64,000 bases of DNA from JBCCGR01 sp039029195 (GTDB lineage Bacteria; Pseudomonadota; Alphaproteobacteria; Rhizobiales; Rhizobiaceae). How positions within the stretch are numbered: the first letter of the stretch is position 1; each line of letters begins with the position of its first letter. Both the position numbers and the translations under genes were made by a program. The notes under the pieces were generated by a model. The model saw nothing but the letters and a program-made list of their open reading frames with translations, was not told the DNA's origin and did no database searches. Location: the NCBI GenBank assembly GCA_039029195.1, contig JBCCGR010000016.1:1-64000 (forward strand), read 5' to 3'. Below are positions 1 through 8,254 of this stretch, one piece after another.

Positions 1-266
1 TGCTTTTGGTAAGCAGCGCCGTGGCTTACGCCCAACAGCGTCCCGACAGAGCAACGATGATACAGGTCATGAATCAATTGAGTGTCGGACCATCTACCAT
101 GAGATCTTGTTTCCGTAGCACCGGCCTGAAGCGTGGCCAGGAAATCAGCGATGCTCAGCGAGCCGCCACAAGAGATCTGTTGCTGAGTTGCTTTCGGAAG
201 TCGAACCCGGAACTTACAGAGAGCCAGTTCGATTCCGCCATGAGAAAGATATCGGGACGCCGGTGA
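1..266 (+). CDS. C-terminal part of a small exported protein (5' end outside window)
   Basis: The reading frame is open from the first base, and the first visible residues (LLVSSAVAYA then QQ) look like the end of a Sec signal peptide with an AxA cleavage site. The true start is therefore probably just left of the window, although a TTG lies at position 6. The mature part is about 75 residues, polar, with two cysteines (in RSCF and LSCF) that could form a disulfide. I do not recognise the family. No downstream partner is visible: the next 1.1 kb holds only gene remnants. Confidence 0.55.
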   Translation, partial: LLVSSAVAYAQQRPDRATMIQVMNQLSVGPSTMRSCFRSTGLKRGQEISDAQRAATRDLLLSCFRKSNPELTESQFDSAMRKISGRR

Positions 267-379
267 CAGGCTGTGTGAAGAGACTGAATTTGAACAGCGT
301 CTTTCCCTTGATGACTGCCACCGCAAGCGCACCCTCCTTTTGTGCGATCACGAGCTTTTGTGCTTCACCGACAGCCAAC

Positions 380-628
380 TCAGTTTTCCATGGGTGGCTG
401 CGATAAACCTCTCTCACTCGCAGGGCGGGCTATGCAACGATCCAGCCAGAACATTGTGTGTGGCAGGGAGTTCATACCCAGCTCATCTTCGGCCTTGTAG
501 AAGTGTTTTGCACCTCGTAGCCAAGGAAAAATGGCAATGTCGGCGATCGTGTATTCGTCGCCCATAATCCACTCACGGCTATCCAGCCTTTGTTCCAAGA
601 CCGCGAGAAGGCGTTTGGCTCCAAGCCA
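380..628 (-). pseudogene. Glutathione S-transferase C-terminal fragment
   Basis: The minus-strand frame reads KRLLAVLEQRLDSREW, then GDEYTIADIAIFPWLRG, then a tail with RPASERGL. This is the alpha-helical C-terminal domain of a YghU/YfcG-type glutathione transferase; the IADIA-PW core is diagnostic. The N-terminal thioredoxin-fold domain that binds glutathione is absent. Upstream the frame runs directly into an unrelated integrase remnant at about 615-628, so this is a truncated gene copy at a recombination junction. It is unlikely to make an active enzyme. The 5' boundary is approximate because the two fragments meet without a clear edge. Confidence 0.6.
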
Positions 629-1096
629 ATTGATGCGACCCAGTCTTTGGCAAGTCGCGCGTATTGGCGCGTCGAAATATGATCTGGATCATGGAAGCGT
701 CCTGGCCAAAGAAACTCAGATCCGGCCATGGCTGGATCGTTCAGCCAATCACTTAACGATTTCCTTGTTCCTTCCGTAATCTCAAACTGAACCGGTTGGC
801 TGGTTTTTTGATTGAAGGATTGAAGTTCGCTCTTTGATGTGGCCCGCGGCAAAAACGTCGATGTGTCCAGCTGCAAAAACGTCCTTGACCATCAAACGAA
901 CCAAATCACAACCACGAAGTTTGCTGTCCGCAGCCATGTTGAATAGGGCCAAATCACGCCTGCAATCAGCAAGCTCAAGGCGAACGCGAATGGCCCAAAC
1001 ATGCTTCGGCTCAAGTGGCCGCTTCTGACCGACGATCCGTCCTCGGTTCCATGCCCGGCGCGATGGTATTACAACAGGAAGGTTGGGAGTATACAT
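614..1096 (-). pseudogene. Tyrosine recombinase (integrase) remnant, frameshifted and truncated
   Basis: Two minus-strand frames join to give one integrase-like protein. The first (ATG at 1096) contains RGRIVGQKRPLEPKHVW, DLALFNMAADSKLRGCDLV and KERTSILQSK. After a frameshift near 785 the second continues with PVQFEITEGTRKSL, SEYLWPGRFH-like residues and STRQYARLAKDWV. These match the common short site-specific integrase family found in proteobacterial accessory DNA. The C-terminal half with the catalytic His/Arg-rich helix and nucleophilic Tyr is missing. A 24-bp imperfect tandem duplication (836-859 and 860-883, 21 of 24 identical) adds eight residues inside it. It is certainly inactive. 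Confidence 0.7.
836..883. repeat. 24-bp imperfect tandem duplication
   Basis: Two adjacent 24-bp units, 836-859 and 860-883, differ at three positions. They lie inside the integrase remnant and duplicate the residues DVFAAGHI in frame. The divergence suggests that the duplication is old relative to the loss of the gene. Confidence 0.7.
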
Positions 1097-1419
1097 AACG
1101 GTTCTCCAAACCGACCCTCCACGCCGCATCATCGGCGAAATGCCAACATTCGACAGCATAGCTCAGATCAATGGGCGAACTCACACTTCGAGCCCATTTT
1201 GTCAACATCCACAACCGTGCGGCTGTCAATTGGCGACGACCATTTCTCACCGGAATTGTTGCCAATCTGAATTTCTTTGTTTGCTCGGCTTCAGATAGGT
1301 ATTGCAAAAGACATGACGAACGCACCTGTTGGACGCCGAAATCACCGATAAGAAAATGGCTATTGTCTAAGCTTCAAATTTCACGTAAATTTTCCATGTA
1401 CAGCGAGGAGTTCATAAAA

Positions 1420-1746
1420 ATGAAATTTTTAAGTGTCTGTTTTTTTTCTGTTTTCCTTTTAGTTGGCTTCAACACAACGCCTAGTACAGCAAAAGAAATA
1501 AAAGATTGCGTTTGTGTTAGTCCCGAGAACTGCCCATGTCTGGAAAAAATCATGAGCGTAATTGGAAAGAGTCGGGCTAATGCATTTGCCGGGAAGAACC
1601 ATCTTTGTGTTAATCAAAGTGAAGATTTTGTTTGTAAGAGCTTTGAAAGCCTTGGAATTGGCGGGTTGGGGAAAAAGCCCGGTGATGTTTGGATATGCAA
1701 GGAACTGACTGATGGAAAGATGAATTGCGTAAAGCAAAAATTCTAG
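1420..1746 (+). CDS. Low-GC, cysteine-rich secreted small protein
   Basis: The 108-aa protein starts at ATG 1420, preceded by GAGGAG at 1405-1410. Residues 1-24 form a clear Sec signal (FLSVCFFSVFLLVGF) ending before KEIKD. The mature chain of about 85 residues has eight cysteines, starting with a tight CVCVSPENCPC cluster, then HLC, FVC, WIC and MNC, which suggests disulfides or metal binding in the periplasm or outside. The gene is visibly richer in A and T than its neighbours, pointing to recent transfer. An upstream in-frame extension to 1171 lacks a signal and is less likely. I do not recognise the family. Confidence 0.6.
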   Translation: MKFLSVCFFSVFLLVGFNTTPSTAKEIKDCVCVSPENCPCLEKIMSVIGKSRANAFAGKNHLCVNQSEDFVCKSFESLGIGGLGKKPGDVWICKELTDGKMNCVKQKF

Positions 1747-2081
1747 TAACCATTTGGTTTTTTGGGTGGTACACGCGATCTAAAGCACCGATGTACCGTC
1801 AACCTATGAATTGATACGCGGCAAGCGCGATGATTGCTTAGCTTAGCTGATTATGAGTGTTGGGCTGTTCGTATCGCGACAACTGGCAGAGGTCTCAAAA
1901 GTCCGCACTGCAGACGTTAAGTTTTATACAGATGACATGGGTCGCTTCAGACCCACACGGGCTGTCGGTTAAGACCTGACGAACGACTGCTACGAGCGCT
2001 TTTCAGACTAATTGGACACAGTCAAAGTCAGGACAGTTCAGAACGGTGGATGGTTCAGCGCCTAATGCTGATTTTCACATA
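1747..2081. other. Intergenic stretch, no gene recognised
   Basis: No supported ORF is present. A short inverted repeat, GGTACA (1768-1773) with TGTACC (1792-1797), follows the small secreted gene but has no T-run, so a terminator is only possible. The rest may be decayed DNA. Confidence 0.4.
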
Positions 2082-2507
2082 CTAATCAATGTGTTGTACC
2101 GCGCGCTTCATGAGAATCTTGAGTTGTTGCTTTTCCTGTGTGGTCATCGGCTGAAGAACATCATTAATGGTCTCTGCAAGAGCCTGTCTCAATTCCTCAA
2201 CGACCTTATTCCCTCTGGTCGTGACAGATACCAAGTTGACGCGGGCATCATCTTTAGATGCCTGTCGTTGAACCAAGCCTTTTGCTTCCAAGGACCGGAT
2301 TGTACGTGACATCTGAGACTTATCGCGAGCAACGCGATCCGTGAGTTCCTGCATGCCACAAAATTGCATATCCGCGAGTGTCAGCAGAATTATTCCACCT
2401 CCCGGACCGATATTCTCTCTGTCTATCTTCGATGCTCTCGGCTGAAGGCTAAAATGAATTTTCCGCATGAGACGATCTATCAGGAGAGCGAGTTCAATAT
2501 CTGCCAT
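2082..2507 (-). CDS. MarR-family transcriptional regulator
   Basis: The 141-aa protein has the usual MarR size and layout: an N-terminal dimerisation helix, a winged helix-turn-helix in the middle (MQELTDRVARDKSQMSRTI, then SLEAKGLVQR), the wing with the family hallmark DDARVNLVSVT, and a long C-terminal helix. It is divergent from an SDR oxidoreductase gene at 2589. The intervening 80 bp contain a 16-bp inverted repeat with 11-bp spacing, the likely operator. By analogy with other MarR units it probably represses itself and the SDR/DoxX genes, released by a phenolic or oxidant ligand; the ligand cannot be read from sequence. Confidence 0.85.
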   Translation of the reverse strand: MADIELALLIDRLMRKIHFSLQPRASKIDRENIGPGGGIILLTLADMQFCGMQELTDRVARDKSQMSRTIRSLEAKGLVQRQASKDDARVNLVSVTTRGNKVVEELRQALAETINDVLQPMTTQEKQQLKILMKRAVQHID

Positions 2508-2520
2508 CGGTTTTCTTATG

Positions 2521-2563
2521 GTTGACTATGTCCACTTAATTAAAGATAGTGGATAAAGTCAAC
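2521..2563. promoter_or_regulatory. Candidate MarR operator (16-bp inverted repeat)
   Basis: GTTGACTATGTCCACT at 2521-2536 is matched by the reverse complement of 2548-2563 at 14 of 16 positions, with an 11-bp AT-rich centre. It lies between the divergent marR and SDR starts, and each arm begins with GTTGACT, which could double as a -35 element. This is the expected place for an autoregulatory site. Confidence 0.6.
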
Positions 2564-2588
2564 TTACATAAACTGGCGTTGTTCGACA

Positions 2589-3437
2589 ATGAAGACTCGA
2601 AATATCATCATTACGGGCGGCCATTCGGGAATTGGTCTGGCGCTCACCAGAAAACTGGTTGGTGAAGGTCACAAGGTAGGCGTCATTGCAAGGTCAGAAG
2701 ATCGGCTGCATGAATTGCGCGACGCGATTTCTCCATCACAGGTGGATTTCTTTTCAGCTGATCTCGCGAACCAGTCAGACATTCAAACGGTTATTGAACA
2801 AGTCCAAACGGACTGGGACAAGGTCGATATCCTGTTTAACAACGCTGGTGTTTTGTTAGGCGATCTGAGCTGGTCTCCGCAGAAGAACGAGATGCACTAT
2901 GAGGTCAATACGCTGGCACCTTTGCTGCTGACATTGGGCTTAAAGCCAATGCTGGACAAATCTGCCAATCCTGCTGTTGTCAATACATCTACGGACCCGG
3001 TAGTGAATGCAAAGACCATTGATTTCGATGTGCTGCTGTCTCCAAAGAAAATTACCAAGCTTTTCGGTTCTTACGTAGTGTCCAAAACCGCGATGACGGC
3101 AGCCATGGCGTTTGCGGCTAAGGCGCCCGAATGGGCGAACGTATCGATCACCAGTGTTGCGCCGGGTGCGATCAAAACCAAAATGACCAATGGTCCTGGC
3201 ATGCCAAAATGGTTGATCCCGTTGCGCAACCTGTTTTTCTCCTCACCGGAAAAGGGAGCGGATCGTTTGTACAACGCTGCGTTCGGCAACAACCCATCAG
3301 GCACATTTCTGGCAGGAAGCAAACCAAAACCGATGCGCATCAAACTGGTGAATTCGACCTTTGAAAAGGTCATTTCCGGTTTGGAAGATAAGGAAACGCT
3401 CGCCAAAGATGTCCTGAAGGAATCAGGGCGGGCCTAA
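2589..3437 (+). CDS. SDR-family NAD(P)-dependent oxidoreductase
   Basis: The 282-aa protein is a classical short-chain dehydrogenase with a Rossmann fold. It has the cofactor loop TGGHSGIG (residues 9-16), the NNAG motif (84-87), a catalytic Ser near 134, and the YxxxK pair (Tyr162, Lys166). An Arg after the second beta strand (ARSEDRL) favours NADP(H). The substrate is unknown. It is the first gene of a probable operon with a DoxX-like membrane protein 30 bp downstream and is divergent from marR, an arrangement typical of stress-inducible quinone or aldehyde-reducing modules. The C-terminus is slightly longer than average (GSKPKPMRIKL onward). Confidence 0.85.
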   Translation: MKTRNIIITGGHSGIGLALTRKLVGEGHKVGVIARSEDRLHELRDAISPSQVDFFSADLANQSDIQTVIEQVQTDWDKVDILFNNAGVLLGDLSWSPQKNEMHYEVNTLAPLLLTLGLKPMLDKSANPAVVNTSTDPVVNAKTIDFDVLLSPKKITKLFGSYVVSKTAMTAAMAFAAKAPEWANVSITSVAPGAIKTKMTNGPGMPKWLIPLRNLFFSSPEKGADRLYNAAFGNNPSGTFLAGSKPKPMRIKLVNSTFEKVISGLEDKETLAKDVLKESGRA

Positions 3438-3467
3438 TAGCGCCATCAATCAAATTTGGAGACAATC

Positions 3468-3821
3468 GTGAATGGAATCCTGAAAAAATATGGCTTGCTG
3501 GCAGTGAAGGTGTTGCTTGCCATCGCCTTTCTTGCGGCAGGCTTGGCCAAACTGGCCGGAGCCGAGATGATGGTCGAAACATTTGAAAAACTCGGGGCTG
3601 GCCAATGGTTTCGCTATGTAACCGGTCTCATTGAGGTCGGCTCAGCGGTTCTCTTGTTCGTAGCCGGAAAACAGGCGATTGGCGCAGCATTGCTCGTTTG
3701 CACCATGATTGGTGCGGTTTTGGCGCACCTGTTAGTGCTTGGGCCATCTGCCTTACCGGCTGTTGTGCTCGGCGTTCTGAGTGCGATTGTGCTCTATGTA
3801 CACAAAGACCAAATCATCTGA
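3468..3821 (+). CDS. DoxX-family membrane protein
   Basis: The protein is 117 aa from GTG 3468, chosen because GGAG (3458-3461) sits at good distance; a TTG at 3456 would add four residues. It has four predicted membrane helices (LLAVKVLLAIAFLAAG, a second after the TGLIEVGSAVLLFV turn, then two more) and the family signature FLAAGLAKLAG followed by a conserved Gly-rich second helix. DoxX-like proteins are small inner-membrane proteins often paired with oxidoreductases or quinone chemistry. Its position directly after the SDR gene suggests co-transcription and shared MarR control. Confidence 0.75.
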   Translation: MNGILKKYGLLAVKVLLAIAFLAAGLAKLAGAEMMVETFEKLGAGQWFRYVTGLIEVGSAVLLFVAGKQAIGAALLVCTMIGAVLAHLLVLGPSALPAVVLGVLSAIVLYVHKDQII

Positions 3822-3854
3822 CGCTGTCAAAAACCAACAGTTTCAAAGCCGCTA

Positions 3855-4814
3855 ATGCGGGCTTGGGAAAACGGAAGAGTGCGGAAACTGTCTCGCTACG
3901 AAGAGCTCCTTCGCCGTATGAAAAATGGCGAACAGATCATGATTGATGGCGGCACCGGCACCGAAGTGGAACGCCGTGGAGTCCCGCAACTCGAAAATGC
4001 CTGGAATGGTGGCGGCACTTTGAGCCATCCGGATATCGTAAGGGGTATTCACGAAGACTATATCCGCCACGGGGCTCAGATCGTGATTTCCAATACGTTC
4101 GCGACTTCACGCAACCTGCTGCAGGATGCTGGGGTTCCTGAGCTGTTCCCCGACTACAATCGCCGTGCTGTTGAATTAGCCGGCGAGGCAAGAAATGTCA
4201 TTGGTGAAGAGGATGTGCTGGTCGCTGGCGGAATGTCACACTGGTCCTTTTCCGGACGTCTGCCGTCACTTGTGGAACTTAAAGAGGGCGCGGCGGAACA
4301 GGCTGCTATCATGAGGGATGCGGGTGCCGACCTCATCATGCTTGAAATGATGATTGAAGTTCCCCGAATGTTGGCGGTGCTGGATGGCGCAGTTACAAGT
4401 GGTCTACCGGTCTGGGTGGGTCTTTCGTGCGCGCCCGATTTTGAGGGAAACATGTGCTTGCAAGCAGGTGAAACGGATGCAACAGGCAAAGTTTACGGCG
4501 AAGCAAGCCGACCACTTGTTGACGCAATCGCCGCACTAAACGGTAAAGGAGTTCCGTTACTCAGTATCATGCACACGGATGTGCGTGACATTGGGGCGTG
4601 TCTCGATATTTTAGAGCAAAGCTGGAATGGTCTGGTGGGAGTATACGCCCATTCAGGTGAATTCGTAGATGATAAATGGATCTTTGATGGAACCATTAGT
4701 CCAAAGGATTTTGCGTTGGCCGGGCGAAGTTGGCTTGATAGAAAGGTGCAACTTGTGGGGGGCTGCTGTGGGATTCGCCCGGATCACATAGCCGAGTTGA
4801 GCAAAATTATTTGA
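3855..4814 (+). CDS. Homocysteine S-methyltransferase-family protein
   Basis: The 319-aa protein has the (beta/alpha)8 fold signature of Pfam S-methyl_trans: the N-terminal IDGGTGTEVERRG loop, ISNTFATSRNLL, a GLSC zinc-ligand Cys near residue 192, and the GGCCG zinc pair at residues 302-306. These three cysteines bind the zinc that activates homocysteine thiolate. Family members use S-methylmethionine, betaine or another methyl donor; the length resembles single-domain MmuM or betaine-type enzymes rather than full MetH. Which donor is used cannot be told from motifs. It follows DoxX by 33 bp with no obvious RBS. A GTG at 3879 is an alternative start. Confidence 0.8.
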   Translation: MRAWENGRVRKLSRYEELLRRMKNGEQIMIDGGTGTEVERRGVPQLENAWNGGGTLSHPDIVRGIHEDYIRHGAQIVISNTFATSRNLLQDAGVPELFPDYNRRAVELAGEARNVIGEEDVLVAGGMSHWSFSGRLPSLVELKEGAAEQAAIMRDAGADLIMLEMMIEVPRMLAVLDGAVTSGLPVWVGLSCAPDFEGNMCLQAGETDATGKVYGEASRPLVDAIAALNGKGVPLLSIMHTDVRDIGACLDILEQSWNGLVGVYAHSGEFVDDKWIFDGTISPKDFALAGRSWLDRKVQLVGGCCGIRPDHIAELSKII

Positions 4815-5220
4815 GAAAGTTCAGTGGTTAGTTTTGATAATTTGCAAACAACGCGATTTAGGCAAGCTCATGTTGAAATTGGAACAATTCGAATAAGGCT
4901 CTGCCGGTAATTTGTCCGCACACTTGCCATTGCCCTCAACCCAAATCCGACATTCTGTTGGACTTACCAGCCTCAACCAAAAACGACATTATGTCGCTTT
5001 GCAATTCCCAAATCCGCAATTTTTGCGGATTTCGCCTGTGCCACCAAAAACGATATCTTTTATTGGAAGCTAGGCAATGTCAATTTCTGCTGCGAGCCCT
5101 TTGTTGCGCCCTTCACGATCAAATCCAAGGTCTGCAAACGACCAAGTTGCTACCGGCTTGAGCTTTCGCGATTGTTGACTGTTCTGATATTCTTTTCGGG
5201 GTGGGCGATTGGATCATGTG
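4815..5220. other. Intergenic stretch holding one copy of the three-hairpin repeat
   Basis: No credible gene is present. The segment 4931-5033 is the first copy of the dispersed repeat described separately. The rest is unremarkable, with no clear terminator for the upstream gene. Confidence 0.5.
4931..5033. repeat. Three-hairpin dispersed repeat, copy A
   Basis: Three consecutive potential stem-loops: TCCGACA/TGTTGGA (about 4946-4962), CGACATTATGTCG (4984-4996) and AAATCCGCAA/TTGCGGATTT (about 5010-5032). A second copy lies at 14411-14513, with the segment CTCAACCAAAAACGACATTA and what follows almost identical. In the first stem the two copies differ in sequence but both remain paired, suggesting selection on structure. 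No ORF is associated with this copy. Confidence 0.65.
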
Positions 5221-6294
5221 ATGAAAAGACGGGATATCCTAAAGGCCGTGACTGCGTTGGGAGTGTATGGCTGGATGAACGAAACACTGCATGCCAACGA
5301 ACTGCCTGTTGTTTCAGTGCCGCCTGAAGAAGACCCGCATGAGCTCACATTCATGCAATGGCCTGTGAACCGAAAGGTGTATCCTGATCACGTCTTTCTC
5401 GATAGATTGCAGAAAACGATTGCGGATATTGCGAACACTATTTCCGAGTTCGAGCCTGTAGTCATGTTAGCGGCTGAATCAGATCACAGACGAGCCCGCA
5501 AATTTTTGACTTCCAATGTCCAACTTTGGGACGTTCCAACCGAAGATCTTTGGTGCCGAGACGCCGGCCCATTATTCGCCAAAACGCTGGATAACCAAAG
5601 AGTTGTCAGCCACATTCAGTTCAATGGTTGGGGAGAAAAACAGATCCACAAAAGGGATGGATTGATCGCTAGGCGGATCGCAGGAAGACTTGGGTTGAAG
5701 ATGGTTTCAAGCGGCGTTGTCGGTGAAGCCGGTGGTGTTGAACACGATGGTCATGAGTTGTTGCTGGCTCATGAAAGCTCATGGGTGAACACAAACCGCA
5801 ATCCAGGTCTTTCTCGTGCTGAAATCGAGCACCGTCTGCTGAAGGCCTATGGTGCCGAGCGGATGATTTGGTCATCTGGTGTATTGGGTGAGGACATCAC
5901 AGATTATCATATCGATAGTCTCGCTAGGTTTACTGGACCCGGTCGCGTGTTGATTAACTTACCGGACAAACCAGACTTCAGTGATCCGTTTCACGTTGCA
6001 GCGGTCGATACGCACGACCGACTGGTTTCCGCTGAACTGAGCGTTGAAGTCATTCCAGAGCCATCTTTCCGGCGGATTAACAGTGTTGATTTCGTAGCGT
6101 CCTATGCAAACTATTATGCTTGCAATGGGGGTGTGATTGCTGCCCATTTCGGTGACAAAGATGCCGATGCTATCGCGGTTCGCGCACTGGGAAATCACTA
6201 TCCCGGGCGTGAGGTGGTGACACTGAATGTGGATCCCCTTGGCGAGATAGGTGGCGGTATTCATTGTGCAACTCAGCAATTGCCCGCAGCATGA
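5221..6294 (+). CDS. Agmatine deiminase / peptidyl-arginine deiminase-family protein with a Tat-like signal
   Basis: The protein is 357 aa from ATG 5221. It begins MKRRDILKAVTALG, close to the twin-arginine consensus, so export is likely; a TTG at 5209 would add four residues upstream. The body shows the PAD_porph fold: an early MQWP motif, DLWCRDAGP (substrate-binding Asp/Arg), GGVEHDG, then DYHIDSLARF with the catalytic His, and GGGIHCATQQLP with the nucleophilic Cys near residue 349. These residues hydrolyse a guanidine group (agmatine to N-carbamoylputrescine, or peptidyl-arginine to citrulline). Most agmatine deiminases are cytosolic, so the exported form may act on an external guanidine or peptide. 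It stands alone with no neighbouring aguB. Confidence 0.75.
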   Translation: MKRRDILKAVTALGVYGWMNETLHANELPVVSVPPEEDPHELTFMQWPVNRKVYPDHVFLDRLQKTIADIANTISEFEPVVMLAAESDHRRARKFLTSNVQLWDVPTEDLWCRDAGPLFAKTLDNQRVVSHIQFNGWGEKQIHKRDGLIARRIAGRLGLKMVSSGVVGEAGGVEHDGHELLLAHESSWVNTNRNPGLSRAEIEHRLLKAYGAERMIWSSGVLGEDITDYHIDSLARFTGPGRVLINLPDKPDFSDPFHVAAVDTHDRLVSAELSVEVIPEPSFRRINSVDFVASYANYYACNGGVIAAHFGDKDADAIAVRALGNHYPGREVVTLNVDPLGEIGGGIHCATQQLPAA

Positions 6295-6642
6295 AGTTGG
6301 TGCCACCAAACGAAAAAGGAATTTAAGTTGCTGCCGGTGTTAGTGTGCGTTTGTGGCTTTGTTGCGCTCCACTGAGTGTAGTATCGGTTGAACGCCCAAC
6401 ATGATAGCAGTGTCAAACTGGGCGATAGATGATTAAGAGGCGCGAGAGGGCTCGGTTTTGATCGCCAGTTTGCAGGAAGGCTCGATGCTTTTCATGGATG
6501 AAAGCACTACTAGCCTACTGCACAAAGGCCTTCGCGCACGGACTTTCCAACTTTCCTTCCAAGTTGCGCTAAACAATCCCTAAGCGGTCATTGCCCGAAG
6601 AATGTGGAACGTCTCAAAGGTCTGCTCAGCATTCACGTCCGA
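6295..6642. other. Intergenic stretch, nothing recognised
   Basis: About 350 bp between convergent genes with no supported ORF, no RNA gene and no clear terminator. A small AACTT/AAGTT repeat near 6547 is not convincing. Confidence 0.4.
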
Positions 6643-7518
6643 CTAGCAGGATGCGTGGATTTCCCTGAACACTTCAGCAACGAGGCGACTTGGCGCACTC
6701 GGGTTTTTGTGCGGCGACCCGATCATGACCTGCATCGGAAAGCCGAATTGCTTTGATAGCAGTGGAACCAGGTCGCCTTCTTGAATCTCTCCACCCACCG
6801 TCGACCTAAGACAAGCTGTGATACCCACCTTTTGTCTCATCAAAACAATACGGGCATCTGTTGAACCAACCTGAATCGTGTCTTGGAAGGTGATTTCGCG
6901 ATCAGGATTTGAAAGCCTCAGGACTTGCTCTCGCTTTGAACTCAAACCAGCCAAGTAGGTCAGAGATTTTATCTGATCGGGATCGTCGATGTCATGGTTC
7001 CGCAACAATCCGCTCGCGCCAATCAAAACCACACCTTCGGGCATTGATTGAAGCATCTTCAGCCCCACAGGTTGCTGATGCTCTTTACCCACTCGAACGT
7101 AAAGGTCTCTCGCATATTTGGTGTAATCGAGAACCTGGTCCTCCGCCGCCAAAACAAGTTGAATGTCCGGCGCTACATCTCGCAGCCGCTTGATCAACAA
7201 TGCTCCAAAGCTGACCAGAAACTCGGAAGGCATGCTGACTTTGACACTTCCCGACAGGTCCGTTGTCGATGACTGAACAGCGCGATTATAAGACTGCACA
7301 ATGACCTGACAGTCTTCATAGATCGTACTGCCTTTGCTCGTAGGGAAAACTCCACGCTGTCTGCGTTCCAACAAAGGCTCCCTGAAATAGGTTTCCAATA
7401 CTTTCACCGATTCACTCAGCGTTGATGGGCTGTACCCCAATTTGTTAGCCGCGCCCGTGATGGACCCCGCCTCAACCACATGGGCGAAGTTCGCTAAGTG
7501 CTTCAAATATCCGTACAT
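6643..7518 (-). CDS. LysR-family transcriptional regulator
   Basis: The 291-aa protein starts at the ATG at 7518 (MYGYLKHLANF), which puts the helix-turn-helix at the usual distance from the N-terminus. An ATG at 7539 would place a perfect inverted repeat inside the coding region. The winged HTH (AGSITGAANKLGYSPSTLSES, then LETYFREPLLER) and the two-lobed effector domain are both intact and of normal length. It is divergent from a secreted protein gene at 7616, its most likely target. The effector cannot be inferred. Confidence 0.8.
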   Translation of the reverse strand: MYGYLKHLANFAHVVEAGSITGAANKLGYSPSTLSESVKVLETYFREPLLERRQRGVFPTSKGSTIYEDCQVIVQSYNRAVQSSTTDLSGSVKVSMPSEFLVSFGALLIKRLRDVAPDIQLVLAAEDQVLDYTKYARDLYVRVGKEHQQPVGLKMLQSMPEGVVLIGASGLLRNHDIDDPDQIKSLTYLAGLSSKREQVLRLSNPDREITFQDTIQVGSTDARIVLMRQKVGITACLRSTVGGEIQEGDLVPLLSKQFGFPMQVMIGSPHKNPSAPSRLVAEVFREIHASC

Positions 7519-7520
7519 TC

Positions 7521-7537
7521 GTATTTTCCGAAAATAC
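7521..7537. promoter_or_regulatory. Candidate LysR operator, perfect inverted repeat
   Basis: GTATTTTC (7521-7528) and GAAAATAC (7530-7537) form a perfect 17-bp inverted repeat with a one-base centre. It is directly upstream of the chosen lysR start and in the divergent intergenic region with the gene at 7616. The AT-rich T...A dyad fits LysR-type sites. Confidence 0.5.
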
Positions 7538-7615
7538 ATATTTCTATATTTAGGATATCCGAATCATCTGTCGAAAGCTAGCCTTTGGTCAACCACATAA
7601 CCAAAGGAGCCCGTC

Positions 7616-8254
7616 ATGATCGTCTCACTGAAGACCTTTTTCAAATCAGCCATTGCCCTAACAATCCCGACCTCACTCTGCTCAGCTCCGACCTTGGCCG
7701 CCGATCTTTCAGAGTTAAACGGCAATTGGGAATCCATCTCGTGCGAGGTTCGACCACAGGTCGGACAGGATGGGAAAGTCACTGAGTGGTGGCTAACGCG
7801 CAAAATCGAAATGAAAGATGGGCGCATAGTGGCGGATTTCACAACCTATGCCGGTCCTGGTTGCGATGTCCCACTGCAAGTATTGGGGTTTGCAGGCAGC
7901 GTCACGAAAGTCGGAGAAAGTGACGTCACAGTTGGTGCGATTAACGCCGATCTGAAAGTCGATGAATATGTGCGCTTCACACCAATTGCCGATGGTTTTG
8001 CGCGGTTCCTGAATTCCGCGCCCGCTGGCACATGTGGGGCGGCAAAATGGGAAGTTGGTACAACCCAGAATGTTCATGTGACCGGTTGCAGTGTCATTGG
8101 CCTCAAGCCCAACGATCCGACAGTTGAATTCGAAGTCTTAGCGGTCCAGGACGACAAGCTTTACTTCGGTGCCCGCCCGGTCGACGGCACGTTCATTACA
8201 AGCGTCGAAAAGCGGCCTCACGCGTTGCAGGTTCCACTGAAACGATCAAATTGA
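7616..8254 (+). CDS. Secreted protein of unknown function
   Basis: The protein is 212 aa. The N-terminus (residues 1-29, ending TLAAD) is a Sec signal peptide. The mature protein begins LSELNGNWESISCEVRPQ and is rich in beta-strand-forming stretches, with cysteines in ISCEV, PGCDVP, GTCGAA and VTGCSV that could form two disulfides. The opening NGNWES and ordered strands resemble small lipocalin-like or APCHI-type beta-barrels, but I cannot place it in a family. The divergent lysR is its probable regulator. It is followed by 200 bp with no gene before the convergent ABC-like gene. Confidence 0.6.
   Translation: MIVSLKTFFKSAIALTIPTSLCSAPTLAADLSELNGNWESISCEVRPQVGQDGKVTEWWLTRKIEMKDGRIVADFTTYAGPGCDVPLQVLGFAGSVTKVGESDVTVGAINADLKVDEYVRFTPIADGFARFLNSAPAGTCGAAKWEVGTTQNVHVTGCSVIGLKPNDPTVEFEVLAVQDDKLYFGARPVDGTFITSVEKRPHALQVPLKRSN

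Noticed and set aside
472..613. Continuation of the integrase frame past the junction
   Set aside because: The residues after the junction are an out-of-frame reading of the GST fragment.
3822..3854. SAM or cobalamin riboswitch before the homocysteine methyltransferase gene
   Set aside because: Only 33 bp separate it from the upstream gene; there is no room or conserved core.
6295..6642. IS5-like end (GGCTTTGTTGCG-type) in the gap
   Set aside because: A short resemblance only; no transposase frame or matching inverted end could be found.
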